A DNA stretch of 64,000 bases from Poriferisodalis sp965116715 (GCA_965116715.1 OZ220724.1:434001-498000), one strand, 5' to 3'; positions 26,182 to 35,460 are shown, numbered from the stretch's first letter. Made by a program: numbers and translations. The notes: generated from the sequence alone by a model not told the origin.

Positions 26182-26285
26182 AGTAGCCGAACGACCCGGC
26201 AATTGACGACACCGAACAGGCGGCGCAGCGGCCTTACGAGGTTCTGACAGGGTGGAGAGGCTCAATTCGTGCGGGGGTGCAACCC

Positions 26286-27995
26286 ATGACGACGACAGGC
26301 GGATTTCCAAGCGATCTCGAGATTGCATCGGCAGCACAGATCCGGCCGTTGACCGAGATTGCAGACGAGGCGGGCATCCCGCGGGACTGCTTGGAGCTGT
26401 ACGGCACCGGCGTGGCCAAGGTGAAGCTGGAGGCCGTCGAGGCGATGGCTGACCGGCCCCGCGGGCGCTACGTGGTGGTGACGGCCATCACCCCGACGCC
26501 GCTCGGGGAAGGCAAGACCACCACCACCGTGGGGCTCGGGCAGGCGTTCGGGCACATCGGGCGCACCGCCACCATCGCCATCCGGCAGCCGTCCATGGGT
26601 CCCACGTTCGGCATCAAGGGCGGCGCCGCCGGCGGCGGCTACAGCCAGGTGGTGCCGATGGACCTGTTCAACCTGCATCTCACCGGCGACATGCATGCCG
26701 TGACGGCCGCCCACAACCTGTGCGCCGCGATGCTCGATGCGCACCTGTACCACGGCAACGAGGCCGGGTTCGACATCCACAACATCACCTGGCGACGGGT
26801 GCTCGATGTCAACGACCGGGCCTTGCGCAACATCACGATCGGACTGGGCGGTCGCCTCGACGGCATTCCCCGTGAGTCGGGTTTCGACATCACCGCTGCA
26901 TCGGAGGTGATGGCGACGCTGGCGCTGTGCACCTCGATGGACGATCTGCGTGCCCGGCTCGGCCGCATCGTGCTGGGCTACACGAAGGGCGGCGAGCCGG
27001 TGACCGCCGAGGACATCGGCGCTGCGGGGTCGATGGCGGTGCTGCTGCGCGAAGCCATTAAGCCGAACCTGATGCAAACCCTCGAGGGTTCCCCGGCGCT
27101 CGTGCACACGGGCCCGTTCGGCAACATCGCCACCGGCAACTCCTCGATCGTTGCCGACCAGATCGGCATCGGCACGTCGGACTTCCTGCTCACCGAGGCC
27201 GGCTTCGGTGCCGACATGGGCGCGGAGCGGTTCTTCAACATCAAGTGCCGGTACTCGGGGGTGTCACCCGACGCTGCAGTGATCGTGGCCACGGTGCGGG
27301 GCCTCAAGGCGCACTCGGGCAAGCACCGCATCGTGGCCGGCCGCCCATTGCCGCCGGCCCTCCTCGAGGCCAACCCCGAAGAGGTGCATGCCGGGGGCGA
27401 CAACCTCCGCAAGCAGCTCGAGAACGTGCGCATGCACGGGGTCTCGCCGGTGGTGGCCATCAACACGTTCCCCGGCGATCACGATGTCGACCTCGCCGCC
27501 ATTGCCGAGATCGCCGCCGAGTACGGTGCCCGCTCGGCCCGCTGCACCCACTTCGCCGACGGCGGCGCCGGCGCAGCCGAACTGGCCCAAGCCGTAGCCG
27601 AAGCGGCAGAGGAACCGACAGATTTCTCGGTGCTGTACCCCGACGACATGTCGCTGCGCGACAAGATCAGCGCCGTCGCCACCAACGTGTACGGCGCCGA
27701 CGATGTGAGCTACACCGCCCGGGCCAACCGCGAGATCGACGGCTACGAGCGCAACGGCTTCGGGAACCTGCCGGTGTGCATCGCCAAGACCCACCTGTCC
27801 ATCTCGTCGGATGCCTCGCTCAAGGGCGCTCCGACCGGCTGGACGCTGCCAGTGCGTGAGGTGCGGGCGTCGGTCGGCGCAGGGTTCGTGTACCCCATCT
27901 GCGGAGACATGCGCACGATGCCGGGGCTCGGTCGTGACCCGGCTGCTCGCCACATCGATCTCGATGCCGACGGCGACATCGTCGGCCTGAGCTGA
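26286..27995 (+). CDS. fhs: Formate-tetrahydrofolate ligase
   Basis: Interconverts formate + THF + ATP and 10-formyl-THF + ADP + phosphate. The 569-residue length is normal. The P-loop TPLGEGKTTT is at 71-80, followed by RQPSMGPTFGIKGGAAGGGYSQ split across conserved substrate loops and by NLHLTGD. In a C1 oxidation locus the enzyme would run backwards, releasing formate for the FDH and making ATP. GTG 26277 is in frame upstream, but ATG 26286 has a GGGGG site eight bases before it. The gene diverges from the FAD/GcvT operon across a shared operator and is followed at 12 bases by the MetF-like gene. Confidence 0.97.
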   Translation: MTTTGGFPSDLEIASAAQIRPLTEIADEAGIPRDCLELYGTGVAKVKLEAVEAMADRPRGRYVVVTAITPTPLGEGKTTTTVGLGQAFGHIGRTATIAIRQPSMGPTFGIKGGAAGGGYSQVVPMDLFNLHLTGDMHAVTAAHNLCAAMLDAHLYHGNEAGFDIHNITWRRVLDVNDRALRNITIGLGGRLDGIPRESGFDITAASEVMATLALCTSMDDLRARLGRIVLGYTKGGEPVTAEDIGAAGSMAVLLREAIKPNLMQTLEGSPALVHTGPFGNIATGNSSIVADQIGIGTSDFLLTEAGFGADMGAERFFNIKCRYSGVSPDAAVIVATVRGLKAHSGKHRIVAGRPLPPALLEANPEEVHAGGDNLRKQLENVRMHGVSPVVAINTFPGDHDVDLAAIAEIAAEYGARSARCTHFADGGAGAAELAQAVAEAAEEPTDFSVLYPDDMSLRDKISAVATNVYGADDVSYTARANREIDGYERNGFGNLPVCIAKTHLSISSDASLKGAPTGWTLPVREVRASVGAGFVYPICGDMRTMPGLGRDPAARHIDLDADGDIVGLS

Positions 27996-28007
27996 ACGGA
28001 GCAGTTC

Positions 28008-28967
28008 TTGTTTGCATTCCTGACTTCGGATCGGACGCCGAGCTGGCTGAACGCGTGGCGCTCGGTGCCGACGAGATCATCGGCGGGACGGTCCTCGCCG
28101 AGCCGCCGCCGGCCGCTCGCCAAGAACGACGCCGCCGAGCGCCGCCGATTGCTGCAGCACGCCCAGTGGGAGCTGATCCCGCTGCGCAACCTGGCGGACC
28201 AGCTCCAGCACCTGCCGCCAGGCTCGCCGGTGTCGGTCACGGCGTCGGCCTCCAAGACGCTCGAGGACACGCTGGACCTGACAGCCGAGCTGTGTGCATT
28301 GGGTCATCGCCCGGTGCCCCATGTCGCAGCTCGCATGGTCGCGAGCCGTGATCATCTCGAAGAGCTGCTGGGCCGGATCGAATCGATGGGTCTCAACGAG
28401 ATCTTCCTGGTCGGCGGCGACGTCACCTCCCCTGCCGGCCCGTTCGACAGCGCCGTCGGGCTGCTGGAGGCGCTGCGCGAGGTCAAGCATTCGCTCACGC
28501 ACATCGGCGTGACCTCCTACCCCGAGGGACACGCGCTCATCACCGACGCCGTGCTGCACGAGGCCCTGCACGTCAAGCAGGTGCTGCTCGCCGAAGCGGG
28601 CATCGAGGGCCATGCAGCCACCCAGATGTGCTTCCACCCCAAGGCAATCCTGGAATGGCTGGCCACCGAGCGTGACAGCGGGTTCACCCTGCCGGTGCAT
28701 CTCGGCATTCCCGGCGCGGTCGATCCCGCACGACTGCTGCGCATCGGCACTCGCCTGGGCGTCGGTGCGTCCCTGCGCTACCTGCGCAAGAACACCGGGG
28801 CCGTCGCGCGGCTGGTGCGTCCGGGCGGCTACGACCCCAGCGCGCACCTCGACCAGATCGTCCCCCATGCGAAACGTCTCGACATCGCCGGCCTGCACGT
28901 GTTCACCTTCAACGCCATCGCCGACACGATCGCCTGGCGCGACGACGCCCTGGGTGGGCGCCGCTAG
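28008..28967 (+). CDS. metF: Methylenetetrahydrofolate reductase-like protein (MetF family)
   Basis: A TIM-barrel flavoprotein-type sequence of up to 319 residues, resembling short MetF-family proteins. Recognisable segments are VSVTASASKTLEDTLDLTAEL, HVAARMVASRDHLEELL, IFLVGGDVTSPAGPFDSA and IGVTSYPEGH. In this locus it would oxidise methyl-THF to methylene-THF, the step linking the methyltransferase branch to formate-THF ligase. The start is uncertain. The frame opens at TTG 28008, but the first 35 residues read as low-quality coding, while another frame (28001-28110) has good codon use (CIPDFGSDAELAERVALGADE). A frameshift near 28100 or an internal start near 28146 (TTG) is possible. Confidence 0.8.
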   Translation: MFAFLTSDRTPSWLNAWRSVPTRSSAGRSSPSRRRPLAKNDAAERRRLLQHAQWELIPLRNLADQLQHLPPGSPVSVTASASKTLEDTLDLTAELCALGHRPVPHVAARMVASRDHLEELLGRIESMGLNEIFLVGGDVTSPAGPFDSAVGLLEALREVKHSLTHIGVTSYPEGHALITDAVLHEALHVKQVLLAEAGIEGHAATQMCFHPKAILEWLATERDSGFTLPVHLGIPGAVDPARLLRIGTRLGVGASLRYLRKNTGAVARLVRPGGYDPSAHLDQIVPHAKRLDIAGLHVFTFNAIADTIAWRDDALGGRR

Positions 28968-28992
28968 CCCACAGGCAGGCGGCGAAGGACTC

Positions 28993-29670
28993 ATGAGGTT
29001 GCCGGCTTGGCTGTGGGCGGGCGCCAAGATCGGGCTGCTCGCGGCGCTGGGCATCGGCCACCGCCAGTACTGGCATGGGGGCGTCGGGGTCACCTATGTG
29101 ATCTTGGCCCTGTTCCTGTCGACCAACCTGGTGATCTGCTACTGGGAGATCTGCCTGTTCTTCCGGCGCGACTACATCGAGACCCGCGCCGGCCATTGGC
29201 GCCGCAGAAGGCAGGAAACCGGCCGGAACCCGGCAATGGAGTTCCTCGCTTCCAGGATCCCGCTGAAGGCTGCCCTCTCCCCCACGGTGTGGGCTGATGT
29301 GTGGGCGACGTACGCCGCCTACGACGGCTCATTCGCCGATCGGCGCACCTACGGCTTCAACGTGGATGTCGCCAACGGCTTCGTCACCGCTGTGCCGTCG
29401 CTGGTGCTGTACGGCGCACTGGCAACGGAGTTCCTTTCGCCGGTCGCGGCCGGCATTGTCGGCATCATGTTCTGCTGGCAGTGGATCTCTGCGACGTCGG
29501 CCTACCTGATGAGCTACTTCATCGCCAAGCGGCATCGAGATCTCAGCAGAGCCGAGCTCGTCGGCATGATCTGGGGGTTCAACGCCCCCTGGATCGTGTT
29601 CCCGCTTGTCGGGCTGTATGTCTCCATCCGCCTCGTCGTCGACAACAGCTACGGCGTCCTCGGCGGCTGA
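28993..29670 (+). CDS. Multi-pass membrane protein of unknown function
   Basis: A 225-residue protein with about five hydrophobic segments, among them LLAALGIGH after the start, VTYVILALFLSTNLVICYW, FVTAVPSLVLYGALATEFL, and VFPLVGLYVSIRLVV near the end. A conserved-looking loop (SPTVWADVWATYAAYDGSF) lies between helices 2 and 3. ATG 28993 follows GAAGG. It lies 25 bases after the MetF-like gene and is probably the last gene of that operon. I do not recognise the family; a distant resemblance to EXPERA-type proteins is possible but weak. Confidence 0.7.
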   Translation: MRLPAWLWAGAKIGLLAALGIGHRQYWHGGVGVTYVILALFLSTNLVICYWEICLFFRRDYIETRAGHWRRRRQETGRNPAMEFLASRIPLKAALSPTVWADVWATYAAYDGSFADRRTYGFNVDVANGFVTAVPSLVLYGALATEFLSPVAAGIVGIMFCWQWISATSAYLMSYFIAKRHRDLSRAELVGMIWGFNAPWIVFPLVGLYVSIRLVVDNSYGVLGG

Positions 29671-30917
29671 ACTGAGGTCGCAGGCGCAACCGCTGCAACG
29701 GGCACGGGCGCCTCAGAGATGCTGAAGTGGATCACGGCCGCAACCGCGCCGAGTGCCGCGCACAGCCACCACCACAGGTCGTACGAGCCGGTGATCTCGC
29801 GCACCAGTCCCCCTCCGTACGCCCCGGCGAAGGCGCCGACCTGGTGGCTCAGGAAGACGAAGCCGAACAGTGTTCCCGCATTGCGGACGCCGAACTGCCC
29901 CAGCACGATGCCCGAGGTCAACGGCACGCTGGCGAGCCACACGATTCCCATGAGGGCGCCGAATCCGAGCGCTGTCACCGGCGTCACCGGCAGCAGCACA
30001 AGCCCTGCGAACGCCAGCGCCCGGCCGCTGTACATCACCGACAGCAGGCGGCTCTTGTTGCGCTTGGCGCCCAGCACGCCCGCGCCAAAGGCACCGACGA
30101 TGTTGAACAGCCCGATGAACGCCAGCGCCAGTTCGGCGAACCCGCTGGAGAGGCCTGCGTCGGTCAGCGACTTGGGCAAGTGCACACCGATGAATGTCAC
30201 GTGGAAGCCGCAGACGAAGAACGTGCAGTTGACGAGCAGGTAGTCGCGGTGGCGTGACGCCACGGTCACCACGTCGCGCAACGACACGGCATCGCCGCTC
30301 TCTGCGGGGTCAGGGCCGGCCGGCGACCCGGTCCTCAACGGTCGGACCATGACCAGCATCGACGCGGTGATCACGGCCAGGATGACCATCGCCGTACGCC
30401 AGCCGTACGCACGGATGAAGATGCCCGTCAACGGCACGAGCAGGAAGTGGCCGAACGACCCGAACGCCGTTGCGATGCCGAGCGCCATCGACCGGCGCTC
30501 GACGTCGATCAGCTTGCTCATGGAGGCGAGCACCACGGCGAAGGATGCGGCAGACATGCCGAGCCCGACGATCAGTCCGCCGCCGAGGTGCAGCCCGGCA
30601 GGACCGTCGGCCGCACCCATCACCAGCAGCCCGACCGAGTAGGTGAGCGCGCCGATGACGAGCACCCGGACGGCGCCGAATCGGTCGGCAATCGCTCCGG
30701 CCAGGGGCTGGGCGAGTCCCCAGATGAGATTCTGCCCGGCGATGGTCAGGGAGAAGGTGTCGATGCCGACACCCAGCGAGGTGTCGATCTCGGGGCCGAA
30801 GACGCCCATCGTCGCCCGCACGCCCAGGGTGATCGCGGTGATGATGCTTCCGGCGATGACGATGACCGCCATCGGACTGCGCACCGGGCACCGTTCGTCC
30901 AGGGCCCCGCTGGGCAT
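29649..30917 (-). CDS. MFS transporter (oxalate/formate or monocarboxylate antiporter type)
   Basis: A 422-residue major facilitator with about twelve membrane segments, starting IVIAGSIITAITLGVRATMG. The pattern of GVFGPEI in helix 1, AGQNLIWGLAQPLAGAIADRFGAVRVL between helices 2 and 3, and a GYW-like loop at IRAYGWRTAMV resembles MFS monocarboxylate/OFA carriers. The frame is open to 31244, but the part beyond 30977 would overlap serA; ATG 30917 or ATG 30872 are the plausible starts. It converges with the membrane protein gene (22-base overlap at the 3' ends). The substrate is unknown. Confidence 0.8.
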   Translation of the reverse strand: MPSGALDERCPVRSPMAVIVIAGSIITAITLGVRATMGVFGPEIDTSLGVGIDTFSLTIAGQNLIWGLAQPLAGAIADRFGAVRVLVIGALTYSVGLLVMGAADGPAGLHLGGGLIVGLGMSAASFAVVLASMSKLIDVERRSMALGIATAFGSFGHFLLVPLTGIFIRAYGWRTAMVILAVITASMLVMVRPLRTGSPAGPDPAESGDAVSLRDVVTVASRHRDYLLVNCTFFVCGFHVTFIGVHLPKSLTDAGLSSGFAELALAFIGLFNIVGAFGAGVLGAKRNKSRLLSVMYSGRALAFAGLVLLPVTPVTALGFGALMGIVWLASVPLTSGIVLGQFGVRNAGTLFGFVFLSHQVGAFAGAYGGGLVREITGSYDLWWWLCAALGAVAAVIHFSISEAPVPVAAVAPATSVQPPRTP

Positions 30918-30976
30918 CGGGTCAGCGTAGGGCGTCGCATCCGCCCGCCACCGGATGCGGGCCGAGAGGGTGGCAC

Positions 30977-32191
30977 TCAGCCGCTGTTGATGAGGCGGAT
31001 GCCGTAGATGGCCTCCATCTCGGTGAGCTCGGCGAGCACCTTCTGCGAAGGACGCCGCGACACTCGGATTGTCGCCACGGCAGCATGGTGTTTCGGCCCC
31101 GCCAGGATCTCGTTCTGCATCTGCTGAACGTTGATGCCGCTCGCCCGCAAGGCCATGAGGATGCCCGCCAGCACTCCCACCTGATCGCGATGGCGGACCA
31201 CGATGGTGCTGCGACCCAAGGGTCGCTCCGCACGGTTGACACAATTGAGCACGTCACCCGCAGTGAAGGCCTCGAGCACTTCGACAACGCCGTCGGCGAT
31301 GTCCTCGGAGGCCTGCACGGTCGACGCTCCGATGTGGTGGGTGCCAGTGACGCTCGGGTGCGACGCCAGCGGCGAGCCCCAGTCGGCGTCGGGCCCGGCC
31401 GGCTCCTCCCGGAACACGTCGAGTCCTGCGCGCATGCCCCGCTCGTCGAGGGCGCGCAGCAATGCCTCTTCGTCCACCATCTCGCCGCGCGACGTGTTGA
31501 GCAGGATGGCCCCATCGGGCATCTTTGCCAGAAAATCTGCATCCACGAGGCCACACGTCTCAGGTGTGGCGGGCAGGTGCACCGACACGATGTCGGTGCC
31601 TGCAAGCAAGCTGTCCCAATCCGGATGGATCTGAACCTCGAGCTGCTTCATCTCAGCGAGCAGAGCGCGGGAGCGATCAGAGCGGTACAGCGCCGCGAGC
31701 TCAATGCCGAATGCTGCCGCCCGGCGAGCTACCTCGATGCCGATCGCGCCCATGCCCACGATCGCCATGCGACGCCCCTTCAGACCCGTGGCGCCCATGT
31801 AGGAGGCCTTGTTCCAACGACCCTCATGCAGGTCCGAGGTGGCGTCGGGGATCTGGCGATCAACGGCCAGCAGCAAGCCCATGGTGAGCTCGGCCACAGC
31901 CACCGCGTTGCGCCCGGGCACGTTGCAGACGTACACGCCGTACTTGGCAGCCCCGTCGCAGTCGATGGTGTCGGTCCCGGCACCAGCGCGCAGCACCATG
32001 CTGAGCCGATCGGCCGACTTGAACACCTTGCGTTTGACGTCAGTGCTGCGCACCACCAGGACTTCGACGCCCTCGATGTGCTCCGGAAGATCGTCCGCTG
32101 TCAGTTCGGGCTTGACGATGCACTCGTGTCCCGCGGCTTCGAGTCGGCCCAAGCGTCCAGTATCGATCTTGTCGGCAAACAGAATGCGCAT
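30977..32191 (-). CDS. serA: D-3-phosphoglycerate dehydrogenase with ACT domain
   Basis: A 404-residue D-2-hydroxyacid dehydrogenase. It oxidises 3-phosphoglycerate with NAD+, the first step of serine synthesis. Visible motifs are the NAD site VGMGAIGIEVARRA, the catalytic Arg segment NTSRGEMVDEEALLRAL and the HHIGASTVQASED segment with the catalytic His. The C-terminal 75 residues form an ACT-like domain (VRHRDQVGVLAGILMAL) that may sense serine. GTG 32224 is in frame upstream; ATG 32191 (MRILFADKID) matches the family start. Serine/glycine supply links it to THF C1 chemistry, though it is not under the palindromic operator. Confidence 0.93.
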   Translation of the reverse strand: MRILFADKIDTGRLGRLEAAGHECIVKPELTADDLPEHIEGVEVLVVRSTDVKRKVFKSADRLSMVLRAGAGTDTIDCDGAAKYGVYVCNVPGRNAVAVAELTMGLLLAVDRQIPDATSDLHEGRWNKASYMGATGLKGRRMAIVGMGAIGIEVARRAAAFGIELAALYRSDRSRALLAEMKQLEVQIHPDWDSLLAGTDIVSVHLPATPETCGLVDADFLAKMPDGAILLNTSRGEMVDEEALLRALDERGMRAGLDVFREEPAGPDADWGSPLASHPSVTGTHHIGASTVQASEDIADGVVEVLEAFTAGDVLNCVNRAERPLGRSTIVVRHRDQVGVLAGILMALRASGINVQQMQNEILAGPKHHAAVATIRVSRRPSQKVLAELTEMEAIYGIRLINSG

Positions 32192-32313
32192 CGGCGTCAC
32201 CGCTAGGACAGGGTTTGCAGTCACAGCGCCGCCGCAGCAGCCGCCGGGACATGTACCTGCATGTTCAGCCAGTGTGCCAAACGCGCGACCCTGCGCGGTG
32301 ACATTGGCTCATC

Positions 32314-33270
32314 TCACGTAGCGAAGTCGTCTTCGAGGTAGGCGCGGATGATGTCGTCATAGCTCTGGTCGGGAACGAAGCCCAGCCCCAGGGCACGCTG
32401 GGTGTCGAATCGCTGGGGCCAGCCGGCGACGATCTCTGCGACGATCGGGTCCGGGGACTCGACGATCAACGCCGCCGCATCGGGCCCGGCGACTCGAATG
32501 AGCGCGTCGATCTGCTCTCCGACCGTCACTGACACTCCGGGCATCGTGATGTTCCGGTGAGGCCCCACAGCAGCGCTGTCGAGTTCGGCCGCGTGGATCA
32601 TGTACTCGATTGCCGTGCGCGGGCTGGCATGGCTGTGGCGTACCTCCCGCGACACGGGCAGCACCGCCCGCATTCCGGCCAGCGGCTCGCGGATGATGCC
32701 GCTGAAGAAGCCCGAAGCGGCGGCATTGGGTGCACCAGGGCGAACACTGATGGTGGGCAGGCGGATGCCGATGCCGTCGAGGAAGCCGCGGCGGCTGTAG
32801 TCGGCGAGCAGTGCCTCGGCGACCATCTTCTGCGTCCCGTAGGACGTGAGCGGCGTCAGATGGAAGTCGTCGGGGATCACGTCCGGAAATGGGGCGCCAA
32901 AGACCGCTATCGACGACGTGAAGACGACCCGCGGGGTTCCCTCGGCCAGGCGCAGCGCGTCGAACAGCGCCCGGGTGCCGTCGATGTTGACCGCCATGCC
33001 CTTGTCAAGATTGGCCTCGGCTTCGCCGGATACGACGCCGGCCAGGTGGAAGACCACATCGGGCATGGGCTCGACGAGCTGGGCCGCGATGCCGGGCTGG
33101 CAGAGGTCCGCGACACGTGACGCACAGATGGCACCCCACTTCGGCGCCTCGACGATGTCGACCAGGTCGATCTGCGTGATGGGCCGTGCCCGCAACTCGC
33201 CGGCAGCCGACAAGCGCTTGGCCAGCTTCTGACCGAGCATGCCTGCGGCCCCAGTGATCAGCACCCGCAT
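32314..33270 (-). CDS. denD: D-erythronate dehydrogenase-like NAD-dependent epimerase/dehydratase
   Basis: An extended SDR of 318 residues with the NAD motif TGAAGMLGQ at the N-terminus and the YxxxK active site in SYGTQKMVAE. Segments such as AGVVSGEAEANLDKGMAVN, FTSSIAVFGAPFPDVIPDD and RLPTISVRPGAPNAAASGFFSGIIREPLAG closely follow DenD, which oxidises D-erythronate to 2-dehydroerythronate. No other tetronate-pathway genes (denK, otnC) are beside it, so a related sugar-acid substrate cannot be excluded. Confidence 0.85.
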   Translation of the reverse strand: MRVLITGAAGMLGQKLAKRLSAAGELRARPITQIDLVDIVEAPKWGAICASRVADLCQPGIAAQLVEPMPDVVFHLAGVVSGEAEANLDKGMAVNIDGTRALFDALRLAEGTPRVVFTSSIAVFGAPFPDVIPDDFHLTPLTSYGTQKMVAEALLADYSRRGFLDGIGIRLPTISVRPGAPNAAASGFFSGIIREPLAGMRAVLPVSREVRHSHASPRTAIEYMIHAAELDSAAVGPHRNITMPGVSVTVGEQIDALIRVAGPDAAALIVESPDPIVAEIVAGWPQRFDTQRALGLGFVPDQSYDDIIRAYLEDDFAT

Positions 33271-33343
33271 CCGGCGAACCTAACCGGCGAACCTCACCCG
33301 ACACAGCCGTGAGACGCTCCCGCCGGCACCAGCCGGCAGCGCG

Positions 33344-33718
33344 CTACAGCAGCTGCCCGATGTCGAGCACAAGGAGAATGACGAGCAACACGATGATCCC
33401 GGCACTCAGCACGCTGATCGGCCACTTCCACCGGTGGCCTGCGAGCCAGTGCCGCCTGATGCTGGCCACGTTGGCCCAGAGCGCTACCAGGGCAATGGGG
33501 ATCCCCACGGCAGGCCCGATGCCGGGTGCCAGCCCGACGAAGGGCGCCACAAAGGGCAGGATCACGTACGTCAGCGTGCAGCGCACCGCCGAGACCAGAA
33601 TCGCAAACCGAAAGGTGCGAGCCGATGCCTCCTCGTGCTCGGCAGCAGTGGTGGCAGCGGTCCCGCTCACGGCGCCCCATTCTCGCAGCCCCGGAGCCCG
33701 CTTGAGACGGCTTGACAT
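33344..33718 (-). CDS. Small membrane protein, unknown
   Basis: A 124-residue protein with a hydrophilic N-terminus of about 35 residues and three hydrophobic segments: FAILVSAVRCTLTYVILPFVAPF, GPAVGIPIALVALWANVASI and ISVLSAGIIVLLVILLVLDIG. Codon use agrees with its being translated. I do not recognise the family. It lies between denD and the CoA-transferase, transcribed in the denD direction. Confidence 0.6.
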   Translation of the reverse strand: MSSRLKRAPGLREWGAVSGTAATTAAEHEEASARTFRFAILVSAVRCTLTYVILPFVAPFVGLAPGIGPAVGIPIALVALWANVASIRRHWLAGHRWKWPISVLSAGIIVLLVILLVLDIGQLL

Positions 33719-33850
33719 CGGCTGCTCCGGCTGATGTGCGCCTCGAGAGCCTGCAGATGCAGGGGTGAGAGGTCTGGCTGCTGCTCACTACGATCATGCC
33801 GAACTGCTGGTGCGGTAGACACAGCTGATCAGCCCAACAAAGGAACAGCC

Positions 33851-35041
33851 ATGCCCGGTGCACTTGACGGAGTTCGCATCCTTGACCTGTCGACCCTCGT
33901 GCAGGGACCGCAGGCCGGCGCAATGCTGCACGGTCTCGGCGCTGAGGTGATCAAGATCGAGCTGCCCCAGATCGGCGATGTCGGCCGTCATGTCGACATG
34001 CTCGAGGACTACGGCCATACCTCGGTGTTCATCGCATGCAACCGGGGCAAGCGCTCGGTCACGTTGGACCTGCGCGTCCCTGCAGGCAAGGAGGCCTTCC
34101 TGAAGCTGGTGGAGACCGCCGATGTGGTGCTGTCGAACTTCAAGCCGGGGACGCTGGACGAGTGGGGCCTCGGCTATGACGACCTGACCGCAGTGAATCC
34201 GCGCATCATCTGGGCAGCCGGCAGTTTCCTGGGACCCTATGGGCCCGATGCCGATCGGGAAGGCGCCGACATTGCAGGACAGGCGTCCGGGGGCGTGATC
34301 GCTTCGAGCGGTTTCGACGGCGGTCCGCTGTCAACCTATGGAGCGCTGGTTGCAGACCACTGCGGGGCGCAGAACCTTCAGACCGGCATTTTGGCGGCGC
34401 TGTACGCCCGGGAGCGCACCGGCCGGGGCCAGCGAGTCGACGTGAGCCTGCTCGGCGGTCAGATCTGGCTGCAGGCGACGGAATACACCCACCTGCTGCT
34501 GACGGGGGAGGAGGCCGGGCGCTCCAATGGCGGGCACCCGCTGGTGCATGCGCTGTACGGCGTGTTCCCGACCTCCGATGGTGCCATCGCGATGGCAGGG
34601 TGCCCCGAGCACCTGTGGCCCGGCATGTGCGACGCCATCGAACGCCCCGATCTCGCCGACCATCCCACTTGGAACGCCTACTTCGTGCCGAAGGAAGTGG
34701 CGCTGGAGATGCGGGCGTTCTTCGCCGAGGTGTTCCAGACCCGCAGCACCGAGGAATGGTCCAAGCGCCTCGAAGCCGCCGAACAGCGCTTCTGCCCGGT
34801 GCGATCCCACTCCGAGGTCGTCGCCAGCGATCAGCCCTACGCCAACGACTACCTCGTGAAGGCTGAACACGACGAATGGGGCGAGCAGACCTGGGTGGGC
34901 TGCCCCATCACGATGTCGGACACCCCGACTCGCACGGGCACGTGGGTAGCCGAGCTGGGCCAGCACACTGAAGAGGTGCTGCTGGAGGCCGGCATCGAAT
35001 GGGACGATCTCGAGCGCTGGCGCGAGGCCGGCGCCTGGTAG
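33851..35041 (+). CDS. CaiB/BaiF family CoA-transferase
   Basis: A 396-residue class III CoA-transferase, which moves CoA between carboxylic acids. Typical features are LDGVRILDLSTLVQGPQAGAMLHGLGAEVIKIE at the N-terminus, the NRGKRSVTLDL segment, the DREGADIAGQASGG region with the expected catalytic Asp, and RVDVSLLGGQIWLQA. ATG 33851 follows AAAGGA. The substrate cannot be told from sequence; family members include carnitine and bile-acid CoA-transferases. Confidence 0.92.
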   Translation: MPGALDGVRILDLSTLVQGPQAGAMLHGLGAEVIKIELPQIGDVGRHVDMLEDYGHTSVFIACNRGKRSVTLDLRVPAGKEAFLKLVETADVVLSNFKPGTLDEWGLGYDDLTAVNPRIIWAAGSFLGPYGPDADREGADIAGQASGGVIASSGFDGGPLSTYGALVADHCGAQNLQTGILAALYARERTGRGQRVDVSLLGGQIWLQATEYTHLLLTGEEAGRSNGGHPLVHALYGVFPTSDGAIAMAGCPEHLWPGMCDAIERPDLADHPTWNAYFVPKEVALEMRAFFAEVFQTRSTEEWSKRLEAAEQRFCPVRSHSEVVASDQPYANDYLVKAEHDEWGEQTWVGCPITMSDTPTRTGTWVAELGQHTEEVLLEAGIEWDDLERWREAGAW

Positions 35042-35160
35042 CCGAGCGACGCAGTGAGGCGACCAGTCGCAGAGTCCCCGGCCGCCCGCTCTTGGGAAGA
35101 AATGTCTGGCTCGGCTGAGCCCCGTTCGCGTTAGCTTGGCCTCCTCCGTGGAGGAAGCCA

Positions 35161-35460
35161 GTGCGCTACGAGCCGAACCCGAAGCACAAGCCAGCAGCAC
35201 CTGGTCGTAGGGGTTCGCGGTGTCCCAGGACCGTTGACGCCGTCAACCTGTTGGAGAACAGCACGCTCCACGGCACGAAGCGATATGCAACGGACGGCAA
35301 GCAGGCGTTCTGCGCCCAGTGCCACGATCTCCAGGGCGACCTCTGGCATGGCTACCCGGTTCTCTTCGCCGAAGTACCACCGGGCATCAAGAATCAATGG
35401 CGAGCGACTGGGGCCATCACGTCGAGGGCGATGCGTCAATCCGATAGGCGCCAGCGATGA
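35161..35460 (+). CDS. Small protein of unknown function, partner of an ImmA/IrrE-type protein
   Basis: A 99-residue protein starting at GTG 35161 with a strong GGAGG six bases upstream. The C-terminal 60 residues hold a recognisable compact motif set: CAQCHD, WHGYPVLFAEVPP and an RxxG-type end. It may be a small nucleic-acid or Zn-binding domain, but I do not know the family. Its stop overlaps the ATG of the next gene (ATGA), so the two form a coupled pair. The pairing of a small gene with an ImmA/IrrE peptidase gene is common in toxin-antitoxin, phage and defence contexts. Confidence 0.75.
   Translation: MRYEPNPKHKPAAPGRRGSRCPRTVDAVNLLENSTLHGTKRYATDGKQAFCAQCHDLQGDLWHGYPVLFAEVPPGIKNQWRATGAITSRAMRQSDRRQR

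Noticed and set aside
22853..26206. Long plus-strand open frame (over 1100 codons) across etfB and the FAD/GcvT gene
   Set aside because: It is antisense to well-recognised genes and encodes a His/Arg/Gly-rich product with no family features; such frames are common opposite high-GC genes.
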